From the NCBI GenBank assembly GCA_016704465.1, contig JADJAD010000001.1:1116001-1180000 (forward strand): a stretch of DNA of 64,000 nt, written 5' to 3'. Numbering within the stretch: the first letter of the stretch is position 1; each line of letters begins with the position of its first letter. Of the stretch, positions 1-8,744 are shown piece by piece. The DNA is from Gemmatimonadota bacterium (GTDB lineage: Bacteria; Gemmatimonadota; Gemmatimonadetes; Gemmatimonadales; Gemmatimonadaceae). The position numbers and the translations under genes are program-made. The notes beneath the pieces are model-generated. The model worked only from the letters and a program-made list of their open reading frames with translations. It searched no databases and was not told the DNA's origin.

Positions 1-93
1 ACCACTCGCGGGTTCATTTCGCACAGGCGAATCGTCATCCGTTGTGGTTCGCGAAGCGATTCATCGAGCGCGCGTTCATGCGACAGAATCTCT

Positions 94-690
94 TCACGCC
101 GTTCCGGGCACACGCTTTCGAACGGGAAGGCACAGGTCTACCATGTTGTCGACCCGAGCTGGAGCGATTGGCTCCGCCAACGGCGGAATCTTCTCGTCTG
201 AGACAGCGGCCATCATACGGGAGACGAGAGAGGCACAGAAGTCCGCGGCGGTGCGAAAGCCACGGAATTCCGGCGCGTCCATCAGTTCCCAGCTCGAAAC
301 CGATATGCTCCGTCCCAGTTGAAAACGTGCGTTGGGAAAGATGCAGAGTTGGACGATGGGTAGCTGCTTCACGAATGGTGCGATCTCGACCAACCGACGA
401 CGAAGCGCATGCTTCGCATCCTGTGCCTGCTTGAACGGCGATCTCGTGATGGTCGATGGATACCACCGATCGTCTCGAAACGAAATATCCGCATGTGACT
501 TGACCTCGACACACAGGATCCCCATAGCAGGCACCATCACGACGAAGTCGAGTTCAGTCCGTCGGTTTTCACGCCACGGAGCGAGGTCGAGGGAATGGAT
601 GGCCACCCAGTCCGAGGGCCCACCGGCCAACATGTTCCAGACATCCTTCTCACCGGGCGGTGCGGAGTCGTCAACGAAGGCGGGGATCAT
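94..690 (-). CDS. NERD-domain (nuclease-related) protein
   Basis: A 198-residue protein. The segment ELDFVVMVPAMG followed by GILCVEVKSH matches the core of the NERD fold, a PD-(D/E)xK-like nuclease-related domain (D, then E-x-K). A GEKDVWNML segment near the N-terminus also fits the family. I chose the ATG at 690 because it overlaps the stop of the upstream gene as ATGA (687-690), which implies translational coupling. Many NERD domains are fused to helicases or kinases. Here the domain stands alone, and the helicase-like role may lie in the two upstream partners. The DNA target and the reaction are not known. Nothing downstream is visible except 93 bases. NERD assignment fairly sure, function inferred. 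Confidence 0.75.
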   Translation of the reverse strand: MIPAFVDDSAPPGEKDVWNMLAGGPSDWVAIHSLDLAPWRENRRTELDFVVMVPAMGILCVEVKSHADISFRDDRWYPSTITRSPFKQAQDAKHALRRRLVEIAPFVKQLPIVQLCIFPNARFQLGRSISVSSWELMDAPEFRGFRTAADFCASLVSRMMAAVSDEKIPPLAEPIAPARVDNMVDLCLPVRKRVPGTA

Positions 691-2300
691 TCGCGCCATG
701 ACATCAGCCGTTCGATGGGTAGTACTACCTTCAGCAGTGCATCCGGACAACGGTAGCCGTCTTCCACTTCGAGAATGGGATAGAAACCAATCGTCCCCTC
801 AAGCGAACGATCCTCGGGGATAGTCCATCTGAATGCCTTCGCCGTGCGCCAAGGCTCGCGAATATGCCTCAGCTCCGAGTTGAGCAGGTCCGCCAGCTCA
901 TCCGTGAGAATGTCATGCGCTTCTGTTCCGTGCTTGATCGCTTCTCCGCGCGAGCGACCGATTTCAGCCCACGCCACGGCAGACCACCGATAACGACTCG
1001 GGCGCGGGTAGTTGCGACTGTCGGACTCGATGCCGAGAACTTCGATTAGCAGGTCGAAATGTTTTCGTTGCTGCGGCGCGTGTATCACATTCGACGGCGG
1101 CTGAATCCATTCCCGCAAACGCGAGCTCAGTCCACGGAGTCTGATTCCAGCTGAACGTAGTTTCTCTTCGATGTCTACCGCCCCACGGTCTAATTCCTCA
1201 TGCAACAACTGCTTCCAGATCGTCGAGTATTTTCCATTCGTCGTCGTCGCGTGGCCGAAGTCGATGCTCGTAAGGTCCGGCTGCACGAGATGTGTTACCG
1301 ATTCATCGACGTCACGCGGTTCCATGCGTGATGCGTAGACATTGACATTGTCGCACCGCAGGCAGGTAATGTCCGCATGCGGCGCTTGGAGACAGCCCAG
1401 GTCACCACTGAGGTGAAAGAGCACAGCCGCCCGCATATCGTGGCGCTCCCCTGCTTCCGGACGCAAATCGAAGTCATCGACCTCGATGGACGACTCACTT
1501 GCAGAGTCGTAGGTCTCTCCCCGAGCAAGCGTGCTGCGATTCCAAACGAAGACGTCGGACCTCGCAGCGCGTTCGGTCGTCGACCGCAGATGATTGGCTG
1601 GTTCGCGCTGCAATACATCGAGCGCCGGATCCGAGCCGAAGCCGACTTCATCGAGTGTGCCCGCCCACGCCACCTGAACGATGTGGGAACAGCGCGGCGC
1701 GTTGAGCACGGCTCCGGGAAGGCTACCGAATCCGTGGCTGCGTAGCGGCCCAACCTTAAGCAGGACGTCGAAAGGTTCGACCTCGCGATAGTTCCTCGGC
1801 GAATGGAGAAAGCCCAGCCTGGAACGGCCTGCGAGTTCGCGACAGGAGGGAATAGCGAGAAAGTGATCGAGCGCGGTGCGGTGACAGTAGATGCGGACGG
1901 TTTCCTTTGATGATTGGAACGAAGCGATCGTGTCCGCGATTGTTTCCCGCAGTGGATTCGGTTGGTTGCGCAGTTTCTCATGCGCCGACAACGCGTCGAC
2001 TTGAGCGCCCATGACATCGTCACCCCACTTGCGACGAACTTCTTCCGGCGTGCCAAGCGACTTCACGATACCGGTATCGTAGTCGCCGAAAGTCATCGGT
2101 ACCGTCAACCACAACAAGAGCTGAACGTGCAGTTCCCCCGCTGTCTCTGCCGTCTCGGGTGATTCCTTGAGTGCCTCGATGATGCGACGCACAGCGCGCC
2201 GAAGGCGGCTGAACCCAAGAAGACCAACGTCGATGCGCTCCAGATGAAGCGTCTCGGATCGCTGCAGGAACTCGAATATTGTCGTGGCGGTGGCCGTCAC
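687..2300 (-). CDS. Uncharacterised protein of the NERD unit
   Basis: A 537-residue soluble protein that I do not recognise. No signal peptide or membrane segment is seen. Residues about 130-230 (TVRIYCHRTALDHF, then FDVLLKVGPLRSHGFG and a hydrophobic strand ending near a DE pair) have the rhythm of a degenerate helicase C-terminal domain, but no canonical motif is present. A C-x2-C pair sits in the middle (TCLRCDN). The gene begins 3 bases after the stop of the upstream 343-residue gene and overlaps the NERD gene by 4 bases, so the three are almost certainly one transcript and probably one complex. Real gene: confident. Function: unknown, defence inferred from context only. Confidence 0.7.
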   Translation of the reverse strand: MTATATTIFEFLQRSETLHLERIDVGLLGFSRLRRAVRRIIEALKESPETAETAGELHVQLLLWLTVPMTFGDYDTGIVKSLGTPEEVRRKWGDDVMGAQVDALSAHEKLRNQPNPLRETIADTIASFQSSKETVRIYCHRTALDHFLAIPSCRELAGRSRLGFLHSPRNYREVEPFDVLLKVGPLRSHGFGSLPGAVLNAPRCSHIVQVAWAGTLDEVGFGSDPALDVLQREPANHLRSTTERAARSDVFVWNRSTLARGETYDSASESSIEVDDFDLRPEAGERHDMRAAVLFHLSGDLGCLQAPHADITCLRCDNVNVYASRMEPRDVDESVTHLVQPDLTSIDFGHATTTNGKYSTIWKQLLHEELDRGAVDIEEKLRSAGIRLRGLSSRLREWIQPPSNVIHAPQQRKHFDLLIEVLGIESDSRNYPRPSRYRWSAVAWAEIGRSRGEAIKHGTEAHDILTDELADLLNSELRHIREPWRTAKAFRWTIPEDRSLEGTIGFYPILEVEDGYRCPDALLKVVLPIERLMSWRE

Positions 2301-2303
2301 TGT

Positions 2304-3335
2304 TCAGGAACTCCGCGTGAGTACTCGCAGCGCAACTCCGCTTGGCGCCTTGGGGAAGCGCGATTCGACCACGGGATCGAGTTCGTACCACGCTTTGAGG
2401 CGCGAGAGCGAAGTCGCAGCGCTCTCGAGTTTCTGGAGGTCGGATGTTCGTGGAATTGCCGCGATGATTGAAGCGTCTTCGCACGGTTCGTAGTCCAGGC
2501 AGAAACTCAGCGCGTCAGCGCCGTCAGCGACCACAATGCGTGGAGCGCTCCCGTCACGATCGAACTTGTTCGCTTCGTCGGCGCGTTGATTCAAAAAGCG
2601 AACGCGAGAGACCGTGCGCGCGGACTCCCGCCATTGGACGGTGAGAAGATCGCTCAGTGCCGCCTGCGTACCCCCTAAACGAATGGAAACGGTGCCGAGC
2701 GATCGTTCGGCATCCGACTTGCCGGTCGCGCGGCCGCACAAGACGACGGTGGAGTCTGTGGACCTGAGGTTGGATGAGTCCAGCGACGCACCGTACGGTA
2801 GCAGCTGGCGGTAGATCGGTTCCCAGGATACTCCCTCGCCAACGCCTCCTTCGATGGGCGACTCTCCATCGAAGAACCAGTCGCTGGCATGGTAGTCCAA
2901 GAGCAATTTTCGCTCTTCCTTGCCGACGCGGCTGAACCAGACCTCTCCGGTATCATCCCGCCGGGACACATGGTAAAGACCAGGGGTCGCGCGGTACCGA
3001 AGGATCGGCTTGGGACCCGGCCGAAGCGATCTCAGTCGTCGAAGGTGCGCTTCGAGGTCGTTCGCGTTCGGCTCACCGAGGCGACGGAGCAGGGATCCGA
3101 GCGCCATCAGTCCCGCGGCGACAGAGGCGCAGGGCGTGGAGACGACTGCTACTCTGCGCCTGCCGTCGTCCGGCAGGGCATGACCCACGCTGACGAAATA
3201 GGTCACCCATGGAGGAACGGCGGCCCACTCATGCCCCTCTTCGGCCACCTCCAAGTCTCCACCTTCGTCGTCCGCTGACCCCAGCGGTAACTTGTGGGTC
3301 CCCCGGTCTTCGAACATCGACAGCGATCGGTTCAC
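2304..3335 (-). CDS. Uncharacterised first protein of the NERD unit
   Basis: A 343-residue protein, first gene of the three-gene minus-strand unit. It is not recognised. Visible features are a stretch VVLCGRATGKSDA that resembles a P-loop but has three, not four, residues between the glycines, and a later strand RIVVADGADALSF followed by ASIIAAIPRTS that looks like the motif II/III region of a helicase N-terminal half without the DExx residues. Together with the next gene it could be a split, inactive helicase-like scaffold. A start at Met7 (3317) is also possible. The adjacent cytosine methyltransferase and Vsr genes support a defence setting. Confidence 0.65.
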   Translation of the reverse strand: MNRSLSMFEDRGTHKLPLGSADDEGGDLEVAEEGHEWAAVPPWVTYFVSVGHALPDDGRRRVAVVSTPCASVAAGLMALGSLLRRLGEPNANDLEAHLRRLRSLRPGPKPILRYRATPGLYHVSRRDDTGEVWFSRVGKEERKLLLDYHASDWFFDGESPIEGGVGEGVSWEPIYRQLLPYGASLDSSNLRSTDSTVVLCGRATGKSDAERSLGTVSIRLGGTQAALSDLLTVQWRESARTVSRVRFLNQRADEANKFDRDGSAPRIVVADGADALSFCLDYEPCEDASIIAAIPRTSDLQKLESAATSLSRLKAWYELDPVVESRFPKAPSGVALRVLTRSS

Positions 3336-3752
3336 AAAGCGATCCTCATCGTCGTCCCCTCCACGCCCGCGTCACGCTCAAGCTCCGTCATGCCTTGGGG
3401 CCTGATCATATCCTTCGGTACATCATCGCCTAGATAGCAATACGAATGGTTGAGGCCGTTCGCAAGTCGTGGTGATGAGACGGACACTAGCCGGCGGTTC
3501 TGACAGCGACCGCAAGTTCAACTTCGGTCGTCGGCTGACGCTGACGAACGAAGCGATGTATTGGGGAGTCAGGACCACGAGACGGTTGCGGCTGAGAGGT
3601 TTTCGGATCCGGCCGCCAGTCACCGCGGTAGCTCGGGCAGTGAGGGGTCGCTCTTCGCGCCCACGTTTCCGCGATTGACGCCACCTCCCACAGGCCGAAT
3701 ATTCCCCGAAGCACTACTTTCCCCTTCTCCTCCAAAGAACAGCCCGCACTAA
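3336..3752. promoter_or_regulatory. Divergent intergenic region between NERD unit and methyltransferase
   Basis: These 417 bases separate the minus-strand NERD unit from the plus-strand methyltransferase gene, so both promoters should lie here. Short open frames exist on both strands but have arginine- and proline-rich compositions typical of non-coding GC-rich DNA. I saw no long dyad, tRNA or terminator. No Shine-Dalgarno sequence is obvious upstream of the methyltransferase ATG at 3753. Confidence 0.4.
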
Positions 3753-4961
3753 ATGCACCCCTCCCCTACCCAAGTCGCCGCCCTCTTCGCCGGAATCGGC
3801 GGCATTGAAGCCGGTCTCCACCGGGCAGGCCTCGACACGGGCCTGCTCTGCGAGATCGACGCTGGCGCTGTCGCGGTTCTGGAGGAGCGCTTCCCAGGGG
3901 TCCCGATTCAGCTGGACGTCGCCGGACTGAAGACTTCGCACTTGAAGGGCGTCGATCTCCTGACGGCCGGTTTCCCATGTCAGGATCTGAGCCAAGCCGG
4001 TCAGACGAAGGGAATGGGTGGCGACCAGTCGAGCCTCGTGCTGCACGTCTTCCGCTTGCTTGAGCGCCGGCGCGTCCCGTGGGTGATGCTGGAGAACGTG
4101 CCCTTCATGCTGCAGCTCGGGCGCGGACACGCGCTGGCGGCGATCGTCAGCGAGTTCGAGCGCCTGGGGTACCATTGGGCGTATCGCGTGATCGACTCGC
4201 GGGCATTCGGTCTACCGCAGCGTCGCCAGCGCATCTACTTCCTCGCCGCCCGCAACGACGACCCACGCACCATCCTGTTCTCCGGCAATGAGCCACCTGA
4301 GCCGGTGCTCCCGTCGCGGAAGGAACGCGCGTTCGGCTTCTATTGGACGGAGGGGTCGCGCGGTCTCGGCTGGGCGCCAGACGCAGTGCCCACGCTCAAG
4401 GGCGGATCTACGGTCGGCATTGCCTCCCCGCCGGCGATCTGGCTTCCCGATGGGCGGTTCATTCAGCCGGACATTCGCGACGCCGAACGCATGCAAGGGT
4501 TCGATGCCGACTGGACGGCGCCTGCTGAGACCGTGGCGCGGACCGGCCATCGGTGGAAGCTCGTCGGCAACGCCGTAACGGTGAACGTCGCGGAGTGGAT
4601 CGGCCAGCAATTCGGTATCCGGAGCGGACGGACCGATCTCTCTTCTACCGAGGTGGCACCCGAGCGGAGCTGGCCACGGGTAGCCTGGAACGTGGGAGAG
4701 GGACGGCGGACCACAACGGAGATCGGCGCATGGCCGGTGGCGCGCGCGAGTACTCCCCTGCCGCGCTTTCTCGAGTGGGAGGGGCGTCCGCTTTCGGAGC
4801 GCGCCACACGAGGTTTCCTCAGTCGGTTCCGTAAGAGTACTCTGACCAGGCCCGAGGGGTTTCTGGAGGCTTTGGAAGCGCACCTGAGAAGCGTATCAGG
4901 GGAAGACTCGAGTAGGGCCGGGGCGAAGAACGGCCGTCGCAGCGCGACCGCTGCCGCCTGA
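3753..4961 (+). CDS. DNA cytosine-5 methyltransferase (Dcm/M.HaeIII family)
   Basis: A 402-residue protein that transfers a methyl group from S-adenosylmethionine to C5 of cytosine in a DNA target. Conserved motifs are visible in order: motif I LFAGIGGIEAG (about residues 11-21, cofactor binding), motif IV GFPCQDLSQAG with catalytic Cys76, motif VI ENV (115-117), motif VIII QRRQRIYFLA, and motif X GNAVTVNVAEWIG. The target-recognition region lies between VIII and X. The C-terminal ~90 residues extend beyond motif X. A vsr gene follows after 19 bases and a candidate restriction enzyme lies convergently behind it, so this is probably the modification arm of a type II system. The recognition sequence cannot be read from the protein. 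Confidence 0.93.
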   Translation: MHPSPTQVAALFAGIGGIEAGLHRAGLDTGLLCEIDAGAVAVLEERFPGVPIQLDVAGLKTSHLKGVDLLTAGFPCQDLSQAGQTKGMGGDQSSLVLHVFRLLERRRVPWVMLENVPFMLQLGRGHALAAIVSEFERLGYHWAYRVIDSRAFGLPQRRQRIYFLAARNDDPRTILFSGNEPPEPVLPSRKERAFGFYWTEGSRGLGWAPDAVPTLKGGSTVGIASPPAIWLPDGRFIQPDIRDAERMQGFDADWTAPAETVARTGHRWKLVGNAVTVNVAEWIGQQFGIRSGRTDLSSTEVAPERSWPRVAWNVGEGRRTTTEIGAWPVARASTPLPRFLEWEGRPLSERATRGFLSRFRKSTLTRPEGFLEALEAHLRSVSGEDSSRAGAKNGRRSATAAA

Positions 4962-4980
4962 CACTCGCGCGGGGCGATCG

Positions 4981-5412
4981 ATGCGCGCCCGGCCACCCGA
5001 GACTGACGCCGAGACGTCGCTCCGTTTGTCTCGTATTCCGCAGAGCAACACCGGGCCCGAGCTTATCGTTCGTCAGCTGCTGCACGCGCTCGGGCACCGA
5101 TTCCGCCTGAAGAACCGAGACCTTCCGGGATCGCCCGACATCGCCAATCGTGCGCGGCGTTGGGCCGTCTTCGTGCATGGCTGCTTCTGGCATGCGCATG
5201 AAGGGTGCTCGCGATCATCCGTTCCGAAGCGCAACCGAGCGTTCTGGAAGCAGAAGTTTGCGGAGAACCGCGCGCGGGACCAACGCGCCGAGGAAGAGTT
5301 GCTCGGCGCCGGCTGGGCTGTCGTGACGATCTGGGAGTGCGAGCTGTATTCGCTGGCAGGGGTTTCCGAGGTGACCCACCGATTGGACGCCATCGTCGGC
5401 GACGCACGCTGA
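4981..5412 (+). CDS. vsr: Very short patch repair endonuclease Vsr
   Basis: A 143-residue protein that nicks DNA at T:G mismatches created by deamination of 5-methylcytosine, starting very short patch repair. The family signature is clear: IPQSNTGPEL near the N-terminus, FRLKNRDLPGSPDIA with the metal-binding Asp53, VFVHGCFWHAHEGC (zinc and active-site region, residues 64-76), and the P-x2-N-x3-FW-x2-K block. The length is typical for Vsr. It follows the cytosine methyltransferase by 19 bases, the usual pairing, because the methyltransferase creates the lesions that Vsr repairs. Confidence 0.93.
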   Translation: MRARPPETDAETSLRLSRIPQSNTGPELIVRQLLHALGHRFRLKNRDLPGSPDIANRARRWAVFVHGCFWHAHEGCSRSSVPKRNRAFWKQKFAENRARDQRAEEELLGAGWAVVTIWECELYSLAGVSEVTHRLDAIVGDAR

Positions 5413-5421
5413 ACGTCCCCC

Positions 5422-6426
5422 TTACTCGACTTCGCTCGCTTCCTCGTCGTCATCCTCCGCTACCACGTCCTGCGGTTGCGCCAGATCGGGCGGGCTCTCG
5501 GGATCCTCGTCGGCCCATTCGATGAAGCGACGATTACGGATGCCGTACGTCTTCACCACTTCGCGCACCATCTCATCCAGCGTCAACAGACCCCGCCTCG
5601 GCTCTCCCTTCGGTGGGTCGACGCGGGCAGGTCGACCACGTCGCGGAGGCTTGTCCATGACGTCGAAGAACCAGACCTCACCGCGCTGGTCACCCTCGAG
5701 TTCGTACAGACCGATGAACATTCGCTCAAACAGCTGATGCGGATCGGTGGGTGACTGACGGCCGGTCCGAGAGCGAAACGTCATGATGGCGTGGGCGAAC
5801 GAAGACTTGTCGGCCCCCGCATCGTCGCATGCGCGCATCGGGATGAAGAAGAGCGCCACGAGAACGGCATAGGGAGCCCGTTCGTGATGATCCATCGCCT
5901 CGGCTCGTAGCTCATGATCGTTGCGAACCATGTTCTTCGTATAGCGTCCGAGAACGACCTGGCCAGTCTTGTCCTTCCGCGGATCCCGGAAGCTGTACGT
6001 CTTGATCGAGACGAGGAGCTCGAGGCCGGTATCGAACGTGCTGTAGCGGACGTCGGTCTTCTTGAGCTTCTTGCTCGCTCCGCTCGCAGCACCCGTCTCC
6101 CTCCCGCTACCATCGGGCATCGGGAGCACCTCCGCCATCGAAGCGTCCACCGAACGCAACCTGTTGGCGACAAGAATCGCGAGCTTGTTCGACAACCGCT
6201 CCGCGTAGTTCTTCTTGTCTTTCCGCGAACCGGAATCGTCCGAGGGGCGGGGCTCGGACTGATCGAGAGCGTCGAGAAGGGTGGTGACGCTGACATACTT
6301 GGGTGAGACTTCTCGGACTGTGCGATTCTTGTTCTTGGACGCGTTCGACGAGGCCTGGCGCTTTCGCCGCTTTGGGGGATCCGCTGGCCGGTCGGGCTCG
6401 ACGAGCGGGAGCTGTTCGTCGGTCAT
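5422..6426 (-). CDS. Candidate restriction endonuclease of the Dcm/Vsr locus
   Basis: A 334-residue protein encoded convergently, 9 bases from the end of vsr. The N-terminal ~60 residues are basic and low in structure (PPKRRKRQASSNASKNKN). The core contains DVRYSTFDTGLELLVSIKT followed by YSFRD, a pattern of Asp, then strand, then S-I-K that resembles the catalytic strand of some PD-(D/E)xK type II restriction enzymes. A later block GEVWFFDVMDKPPRRGRP and the acidic C-terminus are unassigned. Location beside a methyltransferase and Vsr supports the restriction role. The catalytic acid pair is not certain. A start at 6465 would add 13 basic residues. Confidence 0.55.
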   Translation of the reverse strand: MTDEQLPLVEPDRPADPPKRRKRQASSNASKNKNRTVREVSPKYVSVTTLLDALDQSEPRPSDDSGSRKDKKNYAERLSNKLAILVANRLRSVDASMAEVLPMPDGSGRETGAASGASKKLKKTDVRYSTFDTGLELLVSIKTYSFRDPRKDKTGQVVLGRYTKNMVRNDHELRAEAMDHHERAPYAVLVALFFIPMRACDDAGADKSSFAHAIMTFRSRTGRQSPTDPHQLFERMFIGLYELEGDQRGEVWFFDVMDKPPRRGRPARVDPPKGEPRRGLLTLDEMVREVVKTYGIRNRRFIEWADEDPESPPDLAQPQDVVAEDDDEEASEVE

Positions 6427-6603
6427 GAGATTGCGTTGTGAACGAAGATTTCGGCGCATGCGCATCGGTGCACCGTAGCGGCATCCACAACCTCTTTTCG
6501 AGGTCGGGCAAGCTGCCGCGCGATAGTTGAAAGGGTGAAGGTACGATTGAGCGCGCGCGGATTGAAAAGTGACATGCTCCGCAGATTCACCGGGAGGGCT
6601 GAG

Positions 6604-7716
6604 CTACTTTCGGCCCAGCGGTTCATCCCCCCAAAACCTCCCCCTCACCCCCTCCACCACCTCAAACACCCGCCCCTCCTCCCCCACCCGCGTCCACCCC
6701 GCCAACCCCTCCACCCACCGCCCCGGCAACTTCCCCCTCCCATGCAACGCCCCCACCGCCGCCCCCACAATCGCGGCGGCCGTATCGTTGTCCCGCGTGT
6801 CGTTCACCGCACGCACAATCGCCTCCTCCGGATCCCCCGCATAGCGCGACAGGATGAGCAGCACGCTCGGCACCGTCTCCATCAGGTACGCCCCGGAATA
6901 CCACGCGTTGCACGCGTCCACGGTCGAGACCCCCGCCCGCTCCGCCCAGCGCAGGCGCTCATCGACGTAGCGTGAGAGCGGTCCCTCATAGTCCGTGAAG
7001 TCTCCGCCGCGCGGCCGGTAGCGGCTCGCTCCCTCCAGCGGCCCCGCCAGCTCCACAAAGCGCTCCCGCCACCAATCGGTCGCCGGCGCCTCAGGCATGT
7101 CAAGCAAGTCCCACAACATCCGCGCAAACGCCAGGCAGCTGGCGGTGCTCGCATAGTCGTTATGCGTCAGCATCGACGCGATGGCGACGTCGTGCCACAC
7201 AGCCGTGCCGCCGGTCTTCAGGTGTGGCACGACGACCGGGGCAATGCGCATGAGGGCGCCGTTTCCTGCCGACTCGGGACCGGCCTCGTACCACGCTGCA
7301 CCGCCCTTGTAGGCGGCGAGGAACGCACGCACGGTCTGGCCGATCCCGAAGATGCGTCCGCCACTCGCAAACGTCTGCGCCAGCCCGTCCGGATCGAGCG
7401 ATCCGTGCTCCATCAGGTGCTCGAGGGGCCAGAAGGCGAGCTGCGTGTCATCGCTCGGATAGCCGCGCCCATCGCCCGCGTATCGGTTGGGAACGTAGTC
7501 GCGGATCTCGCCGTGGCGGGCGCGACGATCGCGCGGGAGTTGGCTCTCGGTCGGCACGCCAAGGGCGTCGCCTATCGCCAGGCCGAGCAGCATTCCTTCG
7601 ACCCGCGCGAAGTCGAAGTCCGCGGGCTTAGGTGCTACCGCTTCGCTCAGTAGCGGCCCGGGCGAGAGACGGATGCCGCCGCGGGCGAGGAGGGGTGAGA
7701 GGAGGTCTTGGGGCAT
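6604..7716 (-). CDS. ADP-ribosylglycohydrolase family protein
   Basis: A 370-residue DraG/ARH-type hydrolase, expected to remove ADP-ribose from proteins, nucleic acids or small molecules using two metal ions. Diagnostic elements: MLLGLAIGDALGVPTES (residues 42-58), YPSDDTQLAF with the SDDT metal ligands (88-91), GNGALMRIAP, and near the C-terminus NDTRDNDTAAAIVGAAVGAL, which supplies the second Asp metal ligand set. Length matches the family. It appears to be a single-gene unit, with 138 bases between its stop and the 5' end of the upstream-facing restriction gene. The substrate is unknown. A toxin-like ADP-ribosyltransferase partner is not seen in the window. Confidence 0.9.
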   Translation of the reverse strand: MPQDLLSPLLARGGIRLSPGPLLSEAVAPKPADFDFARVEGMLLGLAIGDALGVPTESQLPRDRRARHGEIRDYVPNRYAGDGRGYPSDDTQLAFWPLEHLMEHGSLDPDGLAQTFASGGRIFGIGQTVRAFLAAYKGGAAWYEAGPESAGNGALMRIAPVVVPHLKTGGTAVWHDVAIASMLTHNDYASTASCLAFARMLWDLLDMPEAPATDWWRERFVELAGPLEGASRYRPRGGDFTDYEGPLSRYVDERLRWAERAGVSTVDACNAWYSGAYLMETVPSVLLILSRYAGDPEEAIVRAVNDTRDNDTAAAIVGAAVGALHGRGKLPGRWVEGLAGWTRVGEEGRVFEVVEGVRGRFWGDEPLGRK

Positions 7717-7984
7717 TGGATTCAGGTCTGGAAAGCGTCCCTTCGTTCAACTCATCCGGTATCCCGTGCTTACGCTAGTCGCCACCCCCGCCAATCCCAC
7801 ACCCTGACAATCGCGTCGGTGGCGGCAGCCGAAGTCTCGGTCGGCATCGGATTGCTTAGCGCTCGCGCTGGTTCCACTGCGGGATGTGCAGCTAGCGCTT
7901 CACCGCTGCATGCGAGGGCTCTGCCGACCGGCTTCTCGCAGAACACTGGTTGCGATGTCTGGTCGCTTCGTGGACATTCCCACC

Positions 7985-8182
7985 ATGGCCCCCACCGTGC
8001 ACGCCCGCGAACTGGAACGCCTCCGCGCCATGACCCCGGCGGAAAAGTTACGTGTATCCGACGCACTCTGGCGCGAGGCTCGCACCATCACCCGCGCCGC
8101 CGTAGCTCAGCGGAATCCGACCTGGCAGCCCGACCAGATCGAGCGCGAAACACGCCGGATCATGTCCGGTGGGCGAGCCTAG
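7985..8182 (+). CDS. Small partner protein of nucleotidyltransferase
   Basis: A 65-residue, highly charged, helical protein. The pattern ERLRAMTPAEKLRVSDALWR, followed by HP/NP-x-W and an ERETRRIM tail, recurs in short proteins encoded directly before AbiEii-like or DUF6036 nucleotidyltransferases. I recognise it by pattern, not by function. I chose the ATG at 7985 because the homologous region begins there; an in-frame ATG at 7955 would add 10 residues. Its 3' end overlaps the nucleotidyltransferase GTG start by 14 bases, so the two are co-translated. An antitoxin role is possible but unproven. Confidence 0.65.
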   Translation: MAPTVHARELERLRAMTPAEKLRVSDALWREARTITRAAVAQRNPTWQPDQIERETRRIMSGGRA

Positions 8183-8744
8183 TCTCCTCCAGCTCTTCGT
8201 CCGTCCGCTGGAGGCGGCCGGGATCGACTACTTCGTCACGGGCGGCGTTGCAGCCATCGTCTATGGCGAGCCGCGGTTCACGCGCGACATCGACTTGGTG
8301 TTGGCGATTCACCCCGGCCATGCCGACCGGTTTCTGGCCTTGTGGCCGGAAGCCGAATTCTACGCACCGCCTCGGGAAACTTTCCTCGTGGAAAGCGCGC
8401 GGGCTGACTACGGACACTTCAACCTGGTGCACATCGACACCGGGCTGAGCGCAGACTGCTACGTCGCAGGAACCTCCCCCTTGCACGCGTGGGCCTTTTC
8501 CAAGGCACATCGCATCGACATCGAGAGCCTCTCTGTGCGAATCGCGCCCGTAGAGTACGTGATCGTACAAAAGCTCTCGTATTTCCAGCAATCGGGATCG
8601 ACCCGACACCTCGAAGACATCGCGCGCATACGCCGAATTCAGGGTGATGCGATCGCTCCCGCGGCGCTCCAGCCATGGCTGAGTGCGATGGGGCTCGACG
8701 AGGCATGGACGCGAGCCTGTGCGCTCGATCCAGAGCAGCTCTAG
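8169..8744 (+). CDS. Nucleotidyltransferase (AbiEii/DUF6036-like)
   Basis: A 191-residue protein of the polymerase-beta nucleotidyltransferase superfamily. The signature YFVTGGVAAIVYGEPRFTRD followed by IDLVL gives the GG (25-26) and D-x-D (40, 42) active-site elements. A third acid probably comes from the following strands (VHIDTG). The start is GTG at 8169, overlapping the preceding small gene by 14 bases. Such pairs resemble type IV toxin-antitoxin modules (AbiE) in which the nucleotidyltransferase is the toxin, but many family members are uncharacterised. What nucleotide or acceptor it uses cannot be told from the sequence. Confidence 0.75.
   Translation: MGEPSLLQLFVRPLEAAGIDYFVTGGVAAIVYGEPRFTRDIDLVLAIHPGHADRFLALWPEAEFYAPPRETFLVESARADYGHFNLVHIDTGLSADCYVAGTSPLHAWAFSKAHRIDIESLSVRIAPVEYVIVQKLSYFQQSGSTRHLEDIARIRRIQGDAIAPAALQPWLSAMGLDEAWTRACALDPEQL

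Noticed and set aside
35..514. Minus-strand open frame overlapping the NERD gene
   Set aside because: Antisense-type composition and fully inside a better supported gene.
2304..3335. Possible Walker A motif (CGRATGKSD) in the 343-residue protein
   Set aside because: Only three residues separate the two glycines where GxxxxGK(S/T) needs four, and no Walker B with DE follows, so I do not claim an ATPase.
94..4961. DISARM defence system (DrmE plus cytosine methyltransferase)
   Set aside because: No DrmA helicase, DrmB or DrmC gene is present, and I cannot confirm DrmE homology by eye. Mentioned only as a comparison to run.
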